Source: Clostridia bacterium
GTDB taxonomy: Bacteria; Bacillota; Clostridia; Oscillospirales; Acutalibacteraceae
Direction: 5' to 3'
Assembly (NCBI GenBank): GCA_017507805.1
Contig: JAFWAC010000029.1
Coordinates: 82,514-146,513 of the forward strand
DNA: 64,000 bases
Shown: positions 38,082 to 47,269 of the stretch, piece by piece
How positions within the stretch are numbered: the first letter of the stretch is position 1
Layout of the letters: every line of letters starts with the position of its first letter
Position numbers and translations under genes: made by a program
The notes under the pieces: model-generated
Databases searched by the model: none
Seen by the model: only the letters and a program-made list of their open reading frames with translations
Told to the model about the DNA's origin: nothing

Positions 38082-39938
38082 ATGAATAAAAATATAAAGC
38101 TGTGCCCTGCACCTAAAAGCATTACCTATGGTGAGGGTATCTATCTGTTGGACAAGACAGGTGTTATCAGTGTTGACAGCTATGAGCTTATGCAACCTGT
38201 GATAATTGCGAAAAAAGCCTTGCTTGGTACAATGCGTGCGCAAATACTTGATTTTAATTCCGACAGTGCGGCTGTTAAGATAAAGGCAGATGCCGCTTTG
38301 GGTGAGGAAAAATATGTTTTGGATATAACCGAAAGCGGTGTTATTATCCGTTACGGCACAAAAAAAGGCGCATTTTTCGGCTTGATGACCTTAAATCAGC
38401 TTGTTGAAGTCTGCGGTGCAGAATTGCCTTGCTTACATATAACCGATTCTCCCGAATTTAAGGTCAGAGGTTATATGCTCGATGTGGCGCGTTGCAAAAT
38501 TCCGAAGCTTGAAACGATATATCATGTTATTGATATTTTGGCATCCCTTAAATACAACCAATTTCAGCTTTATATGGAGGGGGTTCCCTTTGAATATCCC
38601 TCTTTCCCAAATATGACTAAGCGCAAGGAGCTGCTTACAGGTGAGGAGCTGTTCCTTATTGATAAATACTGCGCAGAGCGTATGATAGAAATGGTGCCTT
38701 GCCAGAATCATTTTGGGCATATGGGACCGTGGGTGGAAAAGGAATATAACCATCTGGCAGAGTGTCCCGATGGCTTTGATGACGGTCCATGGGGCTTTAA
38801 GCAACCCTCAATGCTTGACCCTGCCGATCCCGGCTCATTAGAGCTTGTTACCCGCATGGCAGACGATTTACTGCCCTATTTCAGCTCAAATCAGTTCAAT
38901 ATCAACTGCGATGAGACCTTTGAGCTGGGCAGAGGAAAATCCAAAGAGGAATGTGAAAGAATAGGTAACGGCAGAGTTTATCTTAACTATATTTTAAAGC
39001 TTCATAAGATGGCTGCAAAGCGCGGAAAGAAAATCCTGCTTTGGGGCGATATAATTAAAAAATTCCCCGACCTTATTTCAGAGCTTCCCGAGGATGTGAC
39101 AGTTCTGGAGTGGGGCTATGATGATACAGAGCCCACAGAGGAAAGCTGTCAGATAATGCAAAATTCAGGTGTTAAATATATTGTTTGCCCCGGCACAAAC
39201 ACATGGAATTCCATCATTGGCAGAAATGCCACGATGATAAATAATATCAGAACTGCCGCTGTCAACGGTAAAAAATACGGCGCAGAGGGTATTCTTTGCA
39301 CAGATTGGGGTGATAACGGTCATTATCAGCCTCTGTCAGTCTCCTATGCCGGAGCTGTTTGGTCTGCGGCAATGAGCTGGAACACCGAAGCGTCAAGGGA
39401 GGAGGACATACCTTACTTCCTGGATAAATATATTTTTAAGGATGCAAACGGGGTTATGGGGCAGCTTGCAATAGATGCCGGTTGTTATAATCTTAAGGAA
39501 TACCAAAAGCAATTCAATATTACGGCTGGTCTTAACAACCTTTTCAATCCTTTGGAAAAGCTAAGCCGAATGGGCGATGTGGACGAATCAAGCTTTAACG
39601 CTGTCCTTGAGCATTTTGCCGAAATAAGACAGAGAATTAAAAAAGCAGACCTTAAATGTGTGGATGCCGATATAATCAGAGAGGAATTCGATGTGGCAAT
39701 AGATATGACCGCATGGACGCAGCTTTTGGGACTTTACTATGTTGCAAGCCTTAAGGAAGATACCGAAAAAATGAGGGAGTATCTTGACAGGTTTGTAAAC
39801 GAAGGCAAGCTTATAATCAGCCGCTTTAAGGTGAGCTGGCTTAAGCGCAATAAGTACAGCTATCTTGACGAATCTCTTGAAAGTCTGCAAAAATCTTATG
39901 GTTCTGCGGTACAGAAGCTTAAAGAACTTGAGGATTAA
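38082..39938 (+). CDS. GH20 beta-N-acetylhexosaminidase-like enzyme
   Basis: A 618-residue cytosolic protein. An N-terminal GH20b-type domain (about 1-125) precedes a TIM barrel starting at FKVRGYMLDVARCKIPKLE. The catalytic Asp-Glu pair of the family is D277-E278 in NINCDETFEL. Histidine-containing strand motifs (PCQNHFGHMG) also fit. The family removes terminal GlcNAc/GalNAc or related residues by substrate-assisted catalysis. ATG 38082 has GGAGG upstream. A longer in-frame extension into the previous gene is not supported. It implies that an amino sugar, or a promiscuous substrate, is part of the target glycan. Confidence 0.8.
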   Translation: MNKNIKLCPAPKSITYGEGIYLLDKTGVISVDSYELMQPVIIAKKALLGTMRAQILDFNSDSAAVKIKADAALGEEKYVLDITESGVIIRYGTKKGAFFGLMTLNQLVEVCGAELPCLHITDSPEFKVRGYMLDVARCKIPKLETIYHVIDILASLKYNQFQLYMEGVPFEYPSFPNMTKRKELLTGEELFLIDKYCAERMIEMVPCQNHFGHMGPWVEKEYNHLAECPDGFDDGPWGFKQPSMLDPADPGSLELVTRMADDLLPYFSSNQFNINCDETFELGRGKSKEECERIGNGRVYLNYILKLHKMAAKRGKKILLWGDIIKKFPDLISELPEDVTVLEWGYDDTEPTEESCQIMQNSGVKYIVCPGTNTWNSIIGRNATMINNIRTAAVNGKKYGAEGILCTDWGDNGHYQPLSVSYAGAVWSAAMSWNTEASREEDIPYFLDKYIFKDANGVMGQLAIDAGCYNLKEYQKQFNITAGLNNLFNPLEKLSRMGDVDESSFNAVLEHFAEIRQRIKKADLKCVDADIIREEFDVAIDMTAWTQLLGLYYVASLKEDTEKMREYLDRFVNEGKLIISRFKVSWLKRNKYSYLDESLESLQKSYGSAVQKLKELED

Positions 39939-39981
39939 AAGGGTAAAGACGAAAAAATCTAAGCTTGAAAGGATTATTAAA

Positions 39982-41287
39982 ATGAATATATTTGAGGGTG
40001 CTAATTGGATTTGGTATGACTAACAGCAAATTCCTGATTCTTACGGAGATTTCCTTGAGAGTCTTAACTATAAAGGTGGAAAAGTGATATGCCACCTATC
40101 CTGTGACGGCGATTACACACTTTATGTCAACGGGAAATATGTCTCATCTAACCAATATGGTGACTTTGAGCATTATAAAATCTATGACAGTATTGATATA
40201 ACCGAGTATCTTAATCACGGTGAAAATGAAATTTATTTTTTGGTCTGGCATTTCGGTATCCCCTCATCACGATACAGAACGGCAAAAGCAGGTTTGCTGT
40301 ATGCCTTGGAATGTGACGGAGTAATCGCGGCAAAAAGTTCTGCCGAAACACTTTCACGCCAAAATCCGAACTTCAAATCTAATTATTGTAAAAAAATTAC
40401 AGGTCAGTTGGGACAAAGCTTTTTGTATGACGCCACAGCATCACAAGCTTCACCATATACTGAAAGTGTCATTGTAGATAAAAAATGTCAGCTTTATCCC
40501 CGTCATATCAAAAAGGCTGAGCTTCTTGAGAAAATGGAAATAAAATTCCTCAAGAAGGATGATAGGCATTTTTTGATTAACTTGGGCGAAGAAACGGTTG
40601 GCTTACCGGTTTTGCGTTTTTTCAGTGAGACCGAACAAAAAATTTATGATATCTGTGTAAAAACACTAAGACTTTGCTTGATGGAGCATTATGTTGATAC
40701 GCCTTGGAGAGAATAATCATTCTATGTTTTGGATTCAAGACTTCAGATACTCTGCGGATACAAGGCTTTTGTTGACGGTAACCGTGATTATGTTCGGGCA
40801 AACCTTTTATTAATAAGCAAGGATACGCGTGAGGACGGTCATTTATCTATTACATATCCAAGCGGAGGCAAGCTTTCCATTCCCTCCTTTGCATTGCATT
40901 ATTTTATTGCCGTTAGAGAATACATCGAAAACACCGGTGACAGTTCTCTCGGAAAAGAGGTTTTCGGAAAACTGCAATCGCTTGTTGAAATCTTCAAAAA
41001 ACAAATTGAAAACGGTTTGCTTCGTTCCTTTGAAAATAAAGTTTATTGGAATTTCTATGATTGGTCACCCTATTTGGCTGAAGATATAGGCTTAGAAACA
41101 AGCTCGGTTGATTTTGAGGGGCTTCACAGAAACTGCCGAGGCAAACCGTCAGCTTTTACTTGATTGGTGCGATAATGAAGAAAGCGGTGTTTATGAATAT
41201 TACGATTCAAAAACGGGTAAAGGCTTGGGCGCTGTCGGGTTCGGTTGGTCGTCAACCTTTATAATTGAATTTATTTTGAATTTTTAA
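39982..41287 (+). pseudogene. decayed GH78-like / GH63-like chimeric pseudogene
   Basis: One reading frame resembling an alpha-L-rhamnosidase runs from the ATG at 39982 (FEGANWIWYD) but is cut by an in-frame TAA at 40021 and another at 40714. The second lies inside the catalytic-region motif DTPWRE-stop-SFYVLDSR where a Gln codon is expected. Near 41130 the frame shifts by one and the final 50 codons (about 41138-41287, ETAEANRQLLLDWCDNEESG...) match the C-terminus of the intact GH63-like gene that follows. A deletion has evidently fused the front of a rhamnosidase-like gene to the tail of a GH63-like paralogue. Not expected to make an active enzyme. Confidence 0.8.
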
Positions 41288-41299
41288 GGAGCAGAAGCT

Positions 41300-42451
41300 A
41301 TGGAAAGAATTGACAAAAGAGAAGCTTGGTTAAGCTGTGTTTGTGAAGGAAAAAATGAACGCGACAAGGATTTATTAAGGCGCGCGTCCGATTTGCTGGA
41401 TTTTAATATTTACAGGGAGGAATGTCCCTGGCAGCCCAAAAGGGGAATTGTGCCCTCACACTATCTTTATAAAGGTGTGTGGAATTGGGACTGTGCATTC
41501 CATGCAGTGGGTGTTAAATATTGGGACGCCGAGCTTGCTTATGAACAGTGTGAAATTTTTTGGGAAACTCAGCTTGAAACGGGCAAATTCATTGATGTAT
41601 GGTATGCTGACGGCGGCGTAGGCGCCGATTTCACAAAGCCGCCCGTTTTTCCGTGGGCTTTTGAAAGTGTTTACCGCAAGTGTCCTGACCGCAAGCGTCT
41701 TGAACGCGGGTATGATGCCTATGTAAAAAACGAAAGCTTCTGGTGTAATTACAGAAAGAAAAAGGGCTTATTTTTCTATACCTGTGATGTTGAGCCTGTG
41801 AACGAAGCTTGGGCAAAATGTGAGTCGGGCTGGGATACATCTGTCCGTTTTGACGGCGGAATTTCAAATCTCTGGTCGATTGACCTTAATTGCTATATGA
41901 TAAATGTTTACCGTTCCCTGCAGTTTATGGCACGCGAATTGGGACTGCCTGAGGACTGCAAAAAATGGCAGGAAAAGGAAAACGAATTAGCTGACCTTAT
42001 CCGCGAAAAGCTTTGGGACCCCGAGCAGGGCGCATTCTGTGATGTGTATTACGAGGATGAAACCCCATCAAAGGTTTTAACTCCCGCTTCCTTTATGCCG
42101 CTGTTTGTCAGTGTTGCAACAAAAGAGCAGGCAGAGGCGATGCATGAGATTTACAAAAAGCATTTTTATCCTGCGATGCCTTCTGTTTCTTATCTTGATA
42201 AGGAATACACAAGCGAGGACTATTGGAGAGGCCCGCTTTGGCTTAATATTGCATATTTCGCTTATAAAGGTCTTAAAAATTACGGCTTTACAGATACTGC
42301 CGAAAAGGGAAAAGAGCTTATTCTTGATTGGTGCGATAAGGAAAAAAGCGGTATTTATGAGTATTACGATTCAAAAACAGGCAAGGGCTTAAATGCTTTG
42401 CAGTACGGCTGGACTGCCACATTTATTATTGAATTCATTCTTAACTTTTAG
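41300..42451 (+). CDS. GH63-like alpha-glycosidase (MGH1-type alpha/alpha barrel)
   Basis: A 383-residue cytosolic protein. Motifs WNWDCAFH (61-68), ESGWDTSVRFD (175-185) and YWRGPLWLN near residue 312 are those of GH63/GH37-type alpha/alpha-barrel enzymes, in which the Asp of ESGWD acts as general acid. It is shorter than eukaryotic glucosidase I but close to bacterial single-domain members. AAGGAG precedes the ATG. The C-terminal 45 residues are duplicated at the end of the upstream pseudogene. It probably acts on an alpha-linked residue of the imported glycan. The specific sugar is unknown. Confidence 0.75.
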   Translation: MERIDKREAWLSCVCEGKNERDKDLLRRASDLLDFNIYREECPWQPKRGIVPSHYLYKGVWNWDCAFHAVGVKYWDAELAYEQCEIFWETQLETGKFIDVWYADGGVGADFTKPPVFPWAFESVYRKCPDRKRLERGYDAYVKNESFWCNYRKKKGLFFYTCDVEPVNEAWAKCESGWDTSVRFDGGISNLWSIDLNCYMINVYRSLQFMARELGLPEDCKKWQEKENELADLIREKLWDPEQGAFCDVYYEDETPSKVLTPASFMPLFVSVATKEQAEAMHEIYKKHFYPAMPSVSYLDKEYTSEDYWRGPLWLNIAYFAYKGLKNYGFTDTAEKGKELILDWCDKEKSGIYEYYDSKTGKGLNALQYGWTATFIIEFILNF

Positions 42452-42477
42452 TATATTAAAAAGATGAGGTGATTTTT

Positions 42478-43383
42478 TTGGAAAAAGGGATAGTTTTTAA
42501 TATACAGAAATTTTGTGTGAATGACGGGCCCGGAATAAGGACGACAGTTTTTCTAAAGGGCTGTCCCCTTAACTGTGTCTGGTGCCATAATCCCGAATCT
42601 AAAAAAATAAAGCCCCAGCTTTTGTACGATGCGCGAAAATGTGTATATTGCGGCAGATGTGCCGAGGTGTGCAGTGAGGATGTTCATATATTTGAAAACG
42701 GCAAGCATATTATCAACAGAGAAAAATGCTGCTGTTGCGGAAAATGCAGTGAAGCCTGTTTCAGCGAGGCAATAGAAATCGCAGGCAAGGAAATGACAGT
42801 TGAAGAAGTGATGGGCGAGGTTTTGCGCGACAAGCTTTTTTACGATAACTCCGGCGGCGGTCTTACCCTTTCGGGCGGAGAGCCGATGCTGCAATTTGAG
42901 TTTGCCTATGCACTTTTAAAAAGCGCAAAGGAAAACGGCTTACATACCTGCATTGAAACCTGTGGGTTTGCCCCTTCGGAGCATTTTTCGCAAATAGTAA
43001 AGCTTGTTGATATTTTCCTTTTCGATTATAAGCTTAGTGATGAACAAAAGCATAAAGAATATACAGGTGTTTCTAATGAGCTTATAGTGAAAAATCTTAA
43101 AATGCTTGATGATTTGGGCGCAAATATAATTTTGCGCTGTCCCATTATTCCTGACGTTAATGATACTCCCGAGCATTTCAAGGCAATTGCCGATATGGCA
43201 AACAGCCTTTCGAATATTTCTGAAATTAATATTGAGCCATATCACCCCTTGGGCAAGAGCAAATCGGAGCTTTTGGGTGTTGAATACCAAATTGCGGATT
43301 TGTCTTTCCCACAGGAGGAAACCGTCCTGCAATGGATAGATTCGGTGCAGTCCTTTACAAAAACAAAGGTTAAAAAGGCATAA
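42478..43383 (+). CDS. glycyl-radical enzyme activating protein (radical SAM)
   Basis: A 301-residue PflA-like activase. It has the CxxxCxxC radical-SAM cluster (C29, C33, C36 in GCPLNCVWCHNP) followed by a ferredoxin-like insert with two four-cysteine motifs (CVYCGRCAEVC and CCCCGKCSEAC). This insert is typical of activases for non-PFL glycyl radical enzymes such as diol dehydratases or decarboxylases. SAM-binding segments SGGEPMLQ and later INIEPYHPLGKSK are present. TTG 42478 is favoured since GAGGTG is 7 bases upstream and overlaps the alternative GTG. No glycyl radical enzyme gene is in the window, which is odd because activase and target normally adjoin. Confidence 0.85.
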   Translation: MEKGIVFNIQKFCVNDGPGIRTTVFLKGCPLNCVWCHNPESKKIKPQLLYDARKCVYCGRCAEVCSEDVHIFENGKHIINREKCCCCGKCSEACFSEAIEIAGKEMTVEEVMGEVLRDKLFYDNSGGGLTLSGGEPMLQFEFAYALLKSAKENGLHTCIETCGFAPSEHFSQIVKLVDIFLFDYKLSDEQKHKEYTGVSNELIVKNLKMLDDLGANIILRCPIIPDVNDTPEHFKAIADMANSLSNISEINIEPYHPLGKSKSELLGVEYQIADLSFPQEETVLQWIDSVQSFTKTKVKKA

Positions 43384-43409
43384 TGAATTTTAATTATAGG
43401 AGTGGCAAC

Positions 43410-45659
43410 ATGGTTTTCCCTAATGAATTTATAAGACGGTCTGAAAAGTACACAACCCTTGAAAGCTGGGTGTCTGCACCCTGCTTCAGAAAAACCTTTT
43501 ATGCGGATAAAAGCATAAAGAATGCCGAGCTGTTAATTTGCGGTTTGGGCTTTTATGAGGTTTATATTAACGGTAAGGATATTACCAAGGGACTTTTAGC
43601 ACCCTATCGCAGCAATTTAAACCATTTTGTTTATTATGATAAATACGACATAACCGAACATTTAGAAAAGGGAAAGAATGTAATTTCTGTTTTGCTCGGT
43701 AACGGAATGAAAAATGCGTTCGGTGCCTTTGTGTGGGATTTTGACAAGGCAGATTGGGTGGGAGCCCCGCAGGTTGCTTTTTCTGCTGTGATTACAGATG
43801 AGAACAATGAAACCTTTAAGGTGATTTCCGACACTCAGACAAAAACCGCAGATTCTCCTATCATATTTGATGATTTGCATTTCGGTGAGTATTATGATGC
43901 CAATCTTGAAATTGGAGAATGGACATCCGTGGAGTATGACGATTCAGGATGGGATAACGCAATTCCTGCGCCGACTCCTGCGGGCGAGTGCAGACTTTGC
44001 GAGGCCGAGCCCATTGTGTTTAAAAACACAATGAAGCCTGTAAGTGTTACCGAATGTCAGGATGGTTATGTTTATGATTTCGGTATCAACGGTACAGGTG
44101 TTTGCGAGCTTTCTGTCAGCGGTGAAAAGGGGCAGAAAATTTGCTTAAGGCATTTTGAAAAGCTTGTTGACGGTAAACCTTTTTTCGGAAATATCGGCTT
44201 TGATAATTTCCCAAAAACAGAGGGCTACCAAAAGGATATTTATATCTGCAACGGAAAGGAAAAGGAAACTCATATTCCTAAGTTTACATATCACGGCTTC
44301 AGATATGTTTATGTTACAGGTATTAACCCGTCACAGGCAACACCCGATTTGCTGAAATTTATTTCCCTGAACTCTGATATAAAGCAAATAGGCGATTTTG
44401 TCTGCAGTGATGAAATGGCAAATAAAATTCAAAAGGCGACACAGCAATCGGACATAACAAATTTTCACTATTTCCCGACCGATTGCCCGCAAAGAGAGAA
44501 AAACGGCTGGACCGCGGATGCTTCACTTTCGGCTGAGCAGTGCCTTTTGAATTTTGCACCCGAAAAAAGCTATAAGGAATGGATACGCAATATCTGCAAG
44601 GCGGTTGATTTTGAGGGAAAGCTTCCCGGTATTATCCCCACCGCAGGCTGGGGTTATCAAGGCTGTAACGGTCCTGCGTGGGATAATGTAATTGTCAATC
44701 TCCCTTACTATACATATATCTACCGCGGCGACAGCTCAATGTTTGAAATGGTTGCAATGCCGCTGAAAAGGTATTTGCAATATCTTAAAACCAAGCTGGA
44801 TAAGAGAGGGTTAATTGAGATAGGTCTGGGGGATTGGTGCCAGCCCAAAACCGCGAGAGAGGATTACTATAAAACTCCGCTTGTGGTTACGGCGTCTATA
44901 ATGGTTGTAGATATTGCAAGAAAGGCTGCGTTTATTTACAAGCATTTAAATATGACCGAGGAAATGCAGATAGCGGAATCTTTAGCTTCAAAGGTCAGAG
45001 ATGCAATAAGAGAGCATCTTATTGACAGGGAAACCTTCACGGTTTACGGCGAAACCCAAACCGCGCAGGTAATGGCGATTTATTATGACATTTTCGAGGA
45101 TGCTGAAAAAGAAAAAGCCCTAACTGTGCTTTTGGATTTGCTTGAGCAAAATGACAGCTTTATGGATACCGGTGTTCTTGGCGCAAGGGTTTTATTCAGA
45201 ACCTTATCAGACTACGGTTACGCTGACCTCGCTTATGATATGATTACAAGAGAGGAATTCCCGTCCTACGGCAATTGGATAAAGAGGGGCGCTACAACTC
45301 TTTGGGAAATATTTACTGAGGACGATACCGCCAAGGGGTCGCTTAACCATCATTTCTGGGGAGATGTGTCGGCTTGGTTCTATACCTATTTGGCAGGCAT
45401 CAGGGTTATCAGACACAACGAAATTGAAATAAACCCTTGCTTTGTTAAAAAGCTTACATTTGTTAATGCCCATCATATATTGCCTGACGGAAAGGTCAGC
45501 GTGAGCTGGAAAAGGGAACAGGGAAAAATTTTGCTTCATATAAACATACCTGCCGGTGTTAAATATAAATTTATTTGCCCGTCCGAATATGAGGAAACAA
45601 AGAAAGTTACTCCTGACGGAATAGAATGTGTTTATAAATTGAATGACGAGGTGTTCTAA
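43410..45659 (+). CDS. GH78 alpha-L-rhamnosidase
   Basis: A 749-residue cytosolic enzyme. An N-terminal beta-sandwich (AELLICGLGFYEVYINGKDI, typical of GH78 and similar to a CBM67-like fold) precedes the alpha/alpha-barrel. The family motif DCPQREKNGWTADA lies at residues 358-371, with D358, E363 and D370 at the positions of the known catalytic cluster. The likely general base is E633 in GATTLWEIF. ATG 43410 has AGGAG at 43398-43402. An ATG at 43383 overlapping the upstream stop is possible but poorly supported. It releases L-rhamnose from imported oligosaccharide, indicating a rhamnose-containing target glycan. Confidence 0.85.
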   Translation: MVFPNEFIRRSEKYTTLESWVSAPCFRKTFYADKSIKNAELLICGLGFYEVYINGKDITKGLLAPYRSNLNHFVYYDKYDITEHLEKGKNVISVLLGNGMKNAFGAFVWDFDKADWVGAPQVAFSAVITDENNETFKVISDTQTKTADSPIIFDDLHFGEYYDANLEIGEWTSVEYDDSGWDNAIPAPTPAGECRLCEAEPIVFKNTMKPVSVTECQDGYVYDFGINGTGVCELSVSGEKGQKICLRHFEKLVDGKPFFGNIGFDNFPKTEGYQKDIYICNGKEKETHIPKFTYHGFRYVYVTGINPSQATPDLLKFISLNSDIKQIGDFVCSDEMANKIQKATQQSDITNFHYFPTDCPQREKNGWTADASLSAEQCLLNFAPEKSYKEWIRNICKAVDFEGKLPGIIPTAGWGYQGCNGPAWDNVIVNLPYYTYIYRGDSSMFEMVAMPLKRYLQYLKTKLDKRGLIEIGLGDWCQPKTAREDYYKTPLVVTASIMVVDIARKAAFIYKHLNMTEEMQIAESLASKVRDAIREHLIDRETFTVYGETQTAQVMAIYYDIFEDAEKEKALTVLLDLLEQNDSFMDTGVLGARVLFRTLSDYGYADLAYDMITREEFPSYGNWIKRGATTLWEIFTEDDTAKGSLNHHFWGDVSAWFYTYLAGIRVIRHNEIEINPCFVKKLTFVNAHHILPDGKVSVSWKREQGKILLHINIPAGVKYKFICPSEYEETKKVTPDGIECVYKLNDEVF

Positions 45660-45660
45660 A

Positions 45661-46653
45661 ATGACTGAACAGTTAAGTAAAAATCTTTATACAAAGCATA
45701 GACTTTCTTTTAACAATGAAGGCAAGTTTAAGATTTTACTGTTCTCAGATGTTCAGGAAAGAACAAATTTTGATAAAAAGACCTTGGATTGTATAAATAT
45801 GATGCTGGATGAGGCTAAGCCTGATTTGGTGGTGCTTGGCGGTGACCAATGTATGGGACCGGATGTGCATTCGGTGGAGGATTTCAAGAAATTTTTATCG
45901 GTTTTGGCTTCCCCCATGGAGCAAAGAAAAATACCGTGGGCTCATATTTACGGTAATCATGACTATGATTTGGAGTTTGAACAGCTTCTTCAACAAAGCT
46001 TTTATGAGGAATATCCGTTTTGCATATCAAAGCACACCGAGGGTATTTCGGGTGTGACGAATTTTATGCTTCCTATTTTCAAGCATAATTCAGACGAGGT
46101 TGGCTTTTCTGTCTGGGGACTTGATACCCACCGCGATAAGTATCAATTTGCTAAAGATTACGGCATAGAAAAGATGGTGGATTTTAAAAATAATTCGACA
46201 AACTCCAGCGTTTATGATTTCATTAAATTCGACCAGATGATGTGGTATTGGAACAGCTCTGTGGAGCTTGAAAGGCATTCGGGCAAGAAAATCCCCGGTC
46301 TTATGTGTATGCATGTGGCTCCTGTGGAATTTTCATTGGCGATTGACAATCCTGAGCAGTGCGCCCTAAAGGGATATAATCCCGAAAAGCTGGATTCGGG
46401 TGTTCTCAATTCGGGAATTTTTGCTGAAGTCTTACAGCGTGGCGACATCCGTTGCATTTGTTGCGGACATACTCATATGAATTCCTTTGAGGCAGATTTG
46501 TTTGGCATCAAGGCTTGCTTTGACGGCTCTGCAGGACTTACCTGCTACGGTGAAGCCGAAACCCGCGGAGGCAGAATTTTCGAGATTGACGAGCAGTCAC
46601 CGGACGATGTTTTAACATATCCTGTTTTTTATAAGGACTTCGTAACACTCTAA
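45661..46653 (+). CDS. calcineurin-like metallophosphoesterase
   Basis: A 330-residue cytosolic protein with the five-block phosphoesterase signature: FSDVQ (residue 29 onward; the usual D-x-H has Gln in place of His), VVLGGDQ, YGNHDYD, MCMHVAP and CGHTHMN. Two metals and a phosphoester substrate are expected. Last gene of the long run, two bases after the rhamnosidase stop, with GAGGTG of the upstream gene end serving as its ribosome binding site. A link to sugar-phosphate metabolism is plausible but not shown. The DVQ variant is shared by some PhoD/Cpp1-like relatives. Confidence 0.75.
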   Translation: MTEQLSKNLYTKHRLSFNNEGKFKILLFSDVQERTNFDKKTLDCINMMLDEAKPDLVVLGGDQCMGPDVHSVEDFKKFLSVLASPMEQRKIPWAHIYGNHDYDLEFEQLLQQSFYEEYPFCISKHTEGISGVTNFMLPIFKHNSDEVGFSVWGLDTHRDKYQFAKDYGIEKMVDFKNNSTNSSVYDFIKFDQMMWYWNSSVELERHSGKKIPGLMCMHVAPVEFSLAIDNPEQCALKGYNPEKLDSGVLNSGIFAEVLQRGDIRCICCGHTHMNSFEADLFGIKACFDGSAGLTCYGEAETRGGRIFEIDEQSPDDVLTYPVFYKDFVTL

Positions 46654-46664
46654 GAATAAATCGA

Positions 46665-46703
46665 CCGCCCAAATCCAAAGCTTTGGATTTGGGCGGTATT
46701 TTT
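46665..46703 (+). terminator. 32-bp perfect palindrome terminator closing the long operon
   Basis: A 32-bp perfect palindrome (46665-46696, CCGCCCAAATCC arms) followed by TATTTTTG. It sits between convergent genes and can serve both strands. A near copy, with the same preceding 15 bases bar one, ends uxaA at 50210. Confidence 0.9.
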
Positions 46704-46712
46704 GTCGGCTTT

Positions 46713-47156
46713 TCACCATGCTTCTATTACACCGCAGGCAATTTTAGTGCCGGCATTTCCGGAGGGCTGGGTGTTAAAATCGTCAGGCTTGCCGTGAATG
46801 ATTACCGTACGGCCGATAATATCGGACACTTTGAAGCGGTCTGTAAGCACCTCAAGATGCGCTTTATCTCCGCAACGCATTAGCGGCGGCAAATCGCCGG
46901 CGTGGTTTGGGTGCGGAGTGCCCTTGGGGTTAAAGTGGCTTCCGCTGTCCGAAAAGCCTTCCCCTGTGCAGGAGGCTCCCTCATGGATATGAAAGCCGTA
47001 AAAGCCTGTATCGTTTGGGGGCAAGCCCTCTATGTCGGCAACAACCAGCACACAATTATTTTTTTGATAAAATTTAACCCTGCCGAACAATGCGGCAGCC
47101 TCATTTTTTCCGTATACCAAAGCTATCGCTTCGGGGCTGTTGAAATTATATTGCAC
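46713..47156 (-). CDS. sodC: Cu/Zn superoxide dismutase family protein
   Basis: A 147-residue protein with the complete SodC ligand set: H56 and H58 (GFHIHE), bridging H74 (GSHFNP), H82/H85 and D88 (HPNHAGDLP), H121 (VIIHGKPDD), plus C63 and C141 for the structural disulfide. It has no signal peptide, unlike the usual periplasmic or exported form. GTG start with GAGGTGAT upstream. It lies convergent to the operon end and divergent from uxaB. The protein would remove superoxide. Short cytosolic SodC-like proteins of this form are common in Clostridia, but activity is not proven. Confidence 0.8.
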   Translation of the reverse strand: MQYNFNSPEAIALVYGKNEAAALFGRVKFYQKNNCVLVVADIEGLPPNDTGFYGFHIHEGASCTGEGFSDSGSHFNPKGTPHPNHAGDLPPLMRCGDKAHLEVLTDRFKVSDIIGRTVIIHGKPDDFNTQPSGNAGTKIACGVIEAW

Positions 47157-47207
47157 GCTATCACCTCTTTTACAGTTTATGCTTTTTATTAAAATTTGCT
47201 GTAAGGC

Positions 47208-47236
47208 TTGAATTTTAAATGGGGAAGTGTTATATT
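47208..47236 (+). promoter_or_regulatory. promoter for uxaB-uxaA
   Basis: TTGAAT (47208-47213), 17 bases, TATATT (47231-47236), about 30 bases before the uxaB start. No TACATGTA dyad is nearby, so this operon may not answer to the repressor at 1056. Confidence 0.6.
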
Positions 47237-47269
47237 AAATTAAACAATGCCGATGCATAGGGTGATAAT

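Noticed and set aside
39982-41163. Two separate small rhamnosidase-like genes
   Set aside because: The pieces continue one reading frame across single stop codons, so one broken gene explains them better than two real genes.
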